Positions 14,315 to 18,172 of a stretch of DNA of 18,172 nucleotides are shown here, piece by piece (positions within the stretch are counted from its first letter, which is position 1; every line of letters starts with the position of its first letter). Location of the stretch: the NCBI GenBank assembly GCA_045652465.1, contig JAZRUI010000007.1, positions 1-18,172 of the forward strand, read 5' to 3'. The position numbers were made by a program, and so were the translations under genes. Origin of the DNA: SIG589 sp045652465 (lineage in GTDB: Bacteria; Bacillota; Clostridia; Oscillospirales; Acutalibacteraceae). Under the pieces are notes generated by a model that worked only from the letters and a program-made list of their open reading frames with translations, did not search any database and had not been told where the DNA came from.

Positions 14315-15151
14315 TTACTTACCCAACAATTTAATATATTTCGGAAGTTCACTTTCAAAATCAACGCCATAGGTGCGTCCGGGCTGGAAATTCTTGGTTC
14401 GATAGATGCAGCCGCTTGTATATTCGGCGGCGATTAAGAGGGATTTTTCAATGCTTTCGCCATTCATAAGCGCGCCAACAAACGCGCTGCCGAAAACATC
14501 TCCCGTTCCGTGATACATGGCATCGATTCTATCAGCCAAGGCATATTTAATTTCTCCGTTTTCGAGAACTGCGGCGCCGAGCTTTTCCTCATCGAAATAA
14601 ACACCCGTCAGCACGGGGATTTTTGCGCCGATTTCCTTAAGGCCATTTAAAATTTCGGCAACATATTCTTCCCCGAACGCGCCATCCTTATACTCAATTC
14701 CGAGCATAAGACAAGCCTCGGTTAGGTTGGGAATAACGATATCCGCCTTGGCGCAAAGCTTTTTCATACCCTGCGGAAAATCGGAGGGGAAAATTTGATA
14801 AAGCTTGCCATGGTCAGCCATAACGGGGTCAACCACAACAAGGGTGTCCTCATCGCGCAAAATATCGATAATTTCGCAAACAAGGTCGATTTGGCGGAAG
14901 GAGCCGAGATAGCCCGTATATATCGCATCGAAGCGGATTCCTTCAGCCTTCCAATGCTTTGCAATAGGCAAAATATCCTCGGTTAAATCGCGGAATGTGA
15001 AATCCTTAAATCCGCCTGTGTGGGTTGATAAAACCGCAGTTGGAATTACGGATGTTTCAACGCCCGCCGCCGAAATTATAGGCAGGGCAACGGTTAAAGA
15101 ACACTTGCCGAAGCCCGAAATATCATGGATGGCTGCAACTCTTTTTTGCAT
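14315..15151 (-). CDS. Pyridoxamine/pyridoxal kinase (PdxK/PdxY family)
   Basis: This ribokinase-fold enzyme phosphorylates pyridoxine, pyridoxal or pyridoxamine for vitamin B6 salvage. The N-terminal AAIHDISGFGKCSLTVALPI (residues 6-25) is typical, followed by TAVLSTHTGGF, the VDPVMADHGKLY block and the ribokinase signature HGTGDVFGSAFVG, whose Asp is the catalytic base. I chose ATG 15151 because AAGGAG lies eight bases upstream and the protein then starts like the family; the longer frame from 15181 would overlap nth. Length is then 278, normal. It lies 11 bases after nth in the PTS EIIC-nth-kinase-tcdA run. PdxK or PdxY cannot be told apart here, so no symbol is given. Confidence 0.92.
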   Translation of the reverse strand: MQKRVAAIHDISGFGKCSLTVALPIISAAGVETSVIPTAVLSTHTGGFKDFTFRDLTEDILPIAKHWKAEGIRFDAIYTGYLGSFRQIDLVCEIIDILRDEDTLVVVDPVMADHGKLYQIFPSDFPQGMKKLCAKADIVIPNLTEACLMLGIEYKDGAFGEEYVAEILNGLKEIGAKIPVLTGVYFDEEKLGAAVLENGEIKYALADRIDAMYHGTGDVFGSAFVGALMNGESIEKSLLIAAEYTSGCIYRTKNFQPGRTYGVDFESELPKYIKLLGK

Positions 15152-15162
15152 ATTTTTTCTCC

Positions 15163-15789
15163 TTAAAGCACCTTCTTGCACACGCTCTCAAGGCAGCATT
15201 TTTCGCAAAACGCTTTTCTCGCGGTGCAAACCGCTCGACCGTGAATCACGGCGCGGTGGCAAAAGTTGTTTGATTCCTCGGGAGGAAGAATTTTTCGCAT
15301 TTCGTTTTCAACCTTTAACGGGTCGGTTGTTTTAACAAAACCCAAGCGGTTGGATAGGCGGATAAAATGGGTGTCCGCTACAACTGCAGGTTTTCCGTAA
15401 ACATCGCCGCAAACGAGATTTGCGGTTTTTCTTCCAACGCCCGGAAGGCTTGTTAAATCTTCGATATTATCGGGAACAACGCCCAAAAAACGCTCAACTA
15501 TTCCCTTTCCGATGCCGATAAGGTCGCGCGCTTTGGTTTTATATAGGCCGCAGGTTTTTATAAGGTCTTCAACCTCTGAGAGCGGAGCGTTTGCAAACGC
15601 TTTAGCATCGGGAAAACGCGCAAAAAGCGCGGGGGTTACCATATTAACGCGGGCATCTGTGCATTGAGCCGAGAGGCGGGTTGCAATCAGAAGCTGAAAC
15701 GCATCGGAATATTCGAGCGAACAAAAAGCATCGGGATATTCGCTTTTAAAAAGTTCAACCGCTTTTGCGGCACGCATTTTTTCGGTCAT
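15163..15789 (-). CDS. nth: Endonuclease III
   Basis: Nth is a bifunctional DNA glycosylase/AP lyase that removes oxidised pyrimidines in base excision repair. The helix-hairpin-helix LTSLPGVGRKTANLV carries the catalytic Lys121, and VADTHFIRLSNRLG contains the catalytic Asp139. The [4Fe-4S] cluster ligands are present as C-x6-C-x2-C-x5-C (C188, C195, C198, C204). Length (208) is normal. ATG 15789 follows AAGGAG by about seven bases. The ribosome binding site overlaps the stop region of the PTS EIIC-like gene upstream, so they are co-transcribed. Confidence 0.97.
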   Translation of the reverse strand: MTEKMRAAKAVELFKSEYPDAFCSLEYSDAFQLLIATRLSAQCTDARVNMVTPALFARFPDAKAFANAPLSEVEDLIKTCGLYKTKARDLIGIGKGIVERFLGVVPDNIEDLTSLPGVGRKTANLVCGDVYGKPAVVADTHFIRLSNRLGFVKTTDPLKVENEMRKILPPEESNNFCHRAVIHGRAVCTARKAFCEKCCLESVCKKVL

Positions 15790-15798
15790 AAAAGCTCC

Positions 15799-16845
15799 TT
15801 AAACGCTGAGCTTCATATCGCCCGATTTAATAAGCTTCAATGCGCGCATTCCCTCGGAAATTGCGAAAGCTAAAACGGCGGGAAGCACGAAATGCATAAG
15901 GGCGATTTGGATTAAGGTTACGGTCGGGCTTACGCCTGCGGCAATCATAGATGTATAGCTCGAGAACTGACCAACAAGACCTGCCGAGCCCATGCCCGAG
16001 CCTGTCGGGTTGCTGACCATACCAAGCACTGCCGAGCTTATCGGGCCCAAAATAGCGCTTGATAGTATCGCAGGGAGCCAAATTATAGGCTTTTTAACGA
16101 TGTTGGGAACCTGAAGCATAGAGGTTCCGAGACCCTGAGCAACAAGACCTCCAACCTTATTTTCGCGATAGCTTGCAACGGCGAAGCCAACCATATTACA
16201 GCAGCAGCCAACCGTTGCGGCACCTGCGGCAAGACCCGTTATTCCCATCGAAATGCCGATAGCGGCGGAGCTTATGGGAAGGGTTAATATCATTCCCATC
16301 AAAACCGAAACTATCATTCCGCCCATAATGGGATGAGCCTCAACATTAACATTAACAAGGTTGCCGAGAAGTGTCATAAGTTTTGCAACCGGAACGCCGA
16401 GATAAAGACCAACAATGGCGCCGGGGATTATAGCACAAAGGGGCGTTACGATTATATCAACCTTGGTTTTGCCCGAAACTAATGCGCCGATTTCAACGGC
16501 AACATAGGCGGCAACAAAAGCGCCGAGAGGTTCGCCGGGAACGCCAAGCGCAATGGTTTCAAGACCGCGACCCGCAAAAGCGCCAACCATACCCGCTACT
16601 GCAGCCGAAACGGTTACGAGCGGAGAGGATTTGAGCTTGCCGGCAACGCCTGCACCAATACCCATACCGGTTGTTACCTTTGCAACATTTCCGATTTGGA
16701 TTAAATATGCTCCAACAGTTCCGCCGATAATATCGCCGATTTGGCAAATAATCGTTCCTATAATCAGGGTGGCAAAAAGGCCGAGAGCCATACCGGTTAG
16801 ACCGTCGATAAATAAGCGGTTAAGATACTTTTTGATAAAATTCAT
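15799..16845 (-). CDS. Orphan PTS EIIC-like membrane protein (PTS_EIIC_2 / PfoR type)
   Basis: The 348-residue protein is almost wholly hydrophobic, with about nine or ten membrane segments rich in Gly and Ala. It resembles the stand-alone PTS_EIIC_2 family, to which the PfoR-like proteins of Clostridium belong; motifs such as GMGIGAGVAGKLKSSPLVTV, AHPIMGGM and NPTGSGMGSAGLVG fit. Members lack fused EIIA and EIIB domains and none is encoded nearby, so transport with phosphorylation is not shown; the substrate is unknown. ATG 16845 is preferred to the adjacent GTG 16848 because GGGGAG lies six bases upstream of it. It heads the run to nth, the B6 kinase and tcdA, under a consensus promoter. 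Confidence 0.85.
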   Translation of the reverse strand: MNFIKKYLNRLFIDGLTGMALGLFATLIIGTIICQIGDIIGGTVGAYLIQIGNVAKVTTGMGIGAGVAGKLKSSPLVTVSAAVAGMVGAFAGRGLETIALGVPGEPLGAFVAAYVAVEIGALVSGKTKVDIIVTPLCAIIPGAIVGLYLGVPVAKLMTLLGNLVNVNVEAHPIMGGMIVSVLMGMILTLPISSAAIGISMGITGLAAGAATVGCCCNMVGFAVASYRENKVGGLVAQGLGTSMLQVPNIVKKPIIWLPAILSSAILGPISSAVLGMVSNPTGSGMGSAGLVGQFSSYTSMIAAGVSPTVTLIQIALMHFVLPAVLAFAISEGMRALKLIKSGDMKLSV

Positions 16846-16879
16846 CACAATCTCCCCTATTTATTTTTTATTAGATAAG

Positions 16880-16908
16880 ATTATATAACCACTTTTTTTG
16901 ATTGTCAA
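16880..16908 (-). promoter_or_regulatory. Consensus promoter of the PTS EIIC-like/nth/tcdA run
   Basis: On the minus strand perfect TTGACA (plus 16903-16908) and perfect TATAAT (16880-16885) are separated by 17 bases. It is divergent from the ruvX promoter only 44 bases away. Confidence 0.88.
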
Positions 16909-16952
16909 GCGGGTGGCACTATTTTGGTTTAAACTCATAAAGCGCGTTTTGC

Positions 16953-16981
16953 TTGACTATGCTTTTTTTGTAATATATAAT
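16953..16981 (+). promoter_or_regulatory. Promoter of ruvX
   Basis: TTGACT (16953-16958) and TATAAT (16976-16981) are separated by 17 bases. The ruvX ATG follows about 24 bases after the presumed start point, with ACGAGG before it. Confidence 0.85.
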
Positions 16982-17011
16982 GGTGGTAGTATTGAAAAAC
17001 GAGGTTATTTT

Positions 17012-17428
17012 ATGATAATTATGGCGGTTGACCTTGGGGATGCACGCACAGGTGTTGCGGTCAGCGATTGCAACGAAAGCTTCGCTTTCCCTAAAGGTGT
17101 TATAACTGAATACAATAAAGAAAAGCTCCTCTTAAAGCTTTGCGAAAAGGCGAAGGAACTTAATGCCGAGCTTTTGGTTGTTGGCTATCCCAAGAATATG
17201 GATGGTTCGGCAGGATTCAAAGCGCAGGAATGCGAAGCGCTCGGAAAAAAGCTTTCCGAGATGTGTTCCCTTCCCTTGGTTTTATGGGATGAACGCTGCA
17301 CAACCGTTTCCGCCCACACGGCGCTCAACTACACCGACACCCGCGGCAAAAAGCGCAAAGAAATCGTTGATGCGGTTGCCGCAACCATCATTTTAGAGGA
17401 TTATTTAAAAAGAAGACAGCAGGGATAA
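17012..17428 (+). CDS. ruvX: Holliday junction resolvase-like RuvX/YqgF
   Basis: YqgF/RuvX proteins are RNase H-fold nucleases linked to Holliday junction resolution and to 16S rRNA 5' end maturation. The three acidic active-site residues are seen: D7 in MAVDLGDARTGVAVSD, E94 in LWDERCTT and D120 in KEIVDAVAATIILEDYL. VVGYPKNMDGS (56-66) is the usual second block. Length (138) is typical. The start at 17012 follows GAGG by seven bases and gives the family's normal N-terminus; the longer upstream frame starts before the promoter and is discarded. It stands alone with its own promoter and terminator, rather than in the common alaS-linked cluster of Firmicutes. Confidence 0.95.
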   Translation: MIIMAVDLGDARTGVAVSDCNESFAFPKGVITEYNKEKLLLKLCEKAKELNAELLVVGYPKNMDGSAGFKAQECEALGKKLSEMCSLPLVLWDERCTTVSAHTALNYTDTRGKKRKEIVDAVAATIILEDYLKRRQQG

Positions 17429-17446
17429 ACCTTGCTGTCTTTTTTA
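17413..17446. terminator. Bidirectional terminator between ruvX and dinB
   Basis: AAGACAGCA (17413-17421) pairs with TGCTGTCTT (17433-17441), followed on the plus strand by TTTTATT. The ruvX stop lies in the loop and the dinB stop (17444-17446) in the T-run, so the two convergent genes share it; the upstream A-rich flank could serve the minus strand. Confidence 0.85.
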
Positions 17447-18172
17447 TTCCTTATCGGTGTTGATATTGACGGTTGTTCCGCGAATGATGCTTCCCTTTCC
17501 GTATTTTTTCCTTATCTCGAAAATCTTATCCTCTATCTCTTCCTTTTCCTCTATGCTTTCAAAATCGGTGAACATATCGGTTTGATAAGATTCCGAGCCA
17601 TCGGTTAAATTGATTGCTCTAAAGCCTATCGAGCGAAGCGGAACCGAAAAGCCGAAGTTTTTGTTTATAAGCTCCAGGCATTTATTCGCCATTGTAACGC
17701 TGCTTTGGGTTGGAACCGATAATAGACCTTGAAATTCCTTAGTGTTCAAATCAAAGGTTCTGATATGCGCTTGGATTGCCTTGCTGAAAAGCCCATGGCG
17801 CCGAAGGGTTGAAGAAATGTCCTCAGCGAGCGATAAAAGCACAGGCCAAGCCTCCTCCGCCGAGGTTATATCGGCTGAAAGGGTTGTTGTTCTTCCAACG
17901 CTTTTGGGAATGGGTTGCTGCGCGACCACGGGAGAGGAATCCTCCCCTGCCGCGAAAATATAAAGCTGCTCGCCCATCTTGCCCATTCGTTTTTTAAGCA
18001 CATCACAACCTGCGGCAGCGATTTCTCCCACCGTGAATATCCCGAGTGAGTCGAGCTGCTTTTTGGTTGATTTTCCAACGCCTAAAAGCACATCGGCGGG
18101 CAAATTCCAAATCTTCTCTTTAAAGTTTTCGCGGGATATTTCGGTTACGGCATCAGGCTTTTTAAGGTCGGA
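17444..18172 (-). CDS. dinB: DNA polymerase IV, 3' part (runs off the right edge)
   Basis: The frame stays open to the right edge, so the N-terminal catalytic palm is outside the window. The visible 242 residues begin SDLKKPDAVTEIS, typical of the end of the Y-family palm, then KIWNLPADVLLGVGKSTKKQLDSLGI, the thumb with its helix-hairpin-helix, and end with the little-finger domain (KSVGRTTTLSADITSAEEAW onward). Pol IV performs error-prone translesion synthesis and is often damage-induced; its promoter is not in view. An apparent TTG start at 18103 is internal to the gene. It converges on ruvX. Confidence 0.93.
   Translation of the reverse strand, partial: SDLKKPDAVTEISRENFKEKIWNLPADVLLGVGKSTKKQLDSLGIFTVGEIAAAGCDVLKKRMGKMGEQLYIFAAGEDSSPVVAQQPIPKSVGRTTTLSADITSAEEAWPVLLSLAEDISSTLRRHGLFSKAIQAHIRTFDLNTKEFQGLLSVPTQSSVTMANKCLELINKNFGFSVPLRSIGFRAINLTDGSESYQTDMFTDFESIEEKEEIEDKIFEIRKKYGKGSIIRGTTVNINTDKE

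Noticed and set aside
16898..17011. N-terminal extension of ruvX
   Set aside because: The extension covers the ruvX promoter and the normal YqgF N-terminus begins at ATG 17012 after a ribosome binding site.
1..18172. CRISPR array, insertion sequence, integrase or phage structural genes
   Set aside because: No regularly spaced direct repeats and no transposase, integrase or phage-type proteins were seen in any credible reading frame.

Overview
The window looks like a piece of chromosome from a low-to-mid GC Firmicute, most likely an uncultured gut or rumen Clostridia. The grounds are the DUF1934 (YwiB-like) gene directly upstream of argS, strong AAGGAGG-type ribosome binding sites, consensus sigma-A promoters and the mix of housekeeping genes. 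This placement is inference; no species can be named from the sequence. The composition splits by eye: positions 1 to about 9,600 are AT-rich and carry accessory genes, while 9,823 to the right edge is richer in GC (many gcg/cgc codons) and carries core genes. A tRNA-Leu(UAA) gene sits at the junction with its 3' end facing the accessory side.

Accessory region, left to right. Positions 1-2188 (minus strand) hold an AraC-type regulator, a TPR-like helical protein and a multi-pass membrane protein that runs off the left edge, tightly packed under one promoter (2214-2242). The ends of the first two genes share a duplicated tail that also carries the ribosome binding site of the next gene. Divergent from this, a consensus promoter (2362-2390) overlapped by inverted-repeat half-sites drives a three-gene plus-strand operon: a Fic-domain AMPylase-like protein with its inhibitory motif, a small two-TM protein, and a 1218-residue protein with an N-terminal SIR2 (NADase-type) domain. 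It ends in a strong terminator at 7612-7650. This has the look of an anti-phage defence operon, and I do not recognise the combination.

Converging on it is a second unusual cassette (9289 to 7716, minus strand): an uncharacterised 258-residue protein translationally coupled to a fusion of an unknown ~140-residue domain with a complete ribosomal protein S9, including the PQFSKR tail that contacts P-site tRNA. No rplM partner is present, so this is probably an S9 paralogue recruited for another job. The cassette has its own promoter (9443-9470) and a 5' leader containing an intrinsic terminator preceded by a hairpin that could form part of an antiterminator, which suggests attenuation control.

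Core region. From the tRNA rightwards on the minus strand: a TtcA-like tRNA thiolation enzyme, argS, a DUF1934 protein and murI form one run starting at a promoter near 13,583-13,611; tcdA, pdxK/pdxY-type kinase, nth and an orphan PTS EIIC-like membrane protein form another run starting at a consensus promoter (16880-16908). Divergently, ruvX (plus strand) has its own consensus promoter and a terminator shared with the converging 3' end of dinB (DNA polymerase IV), which continues off the right edge.
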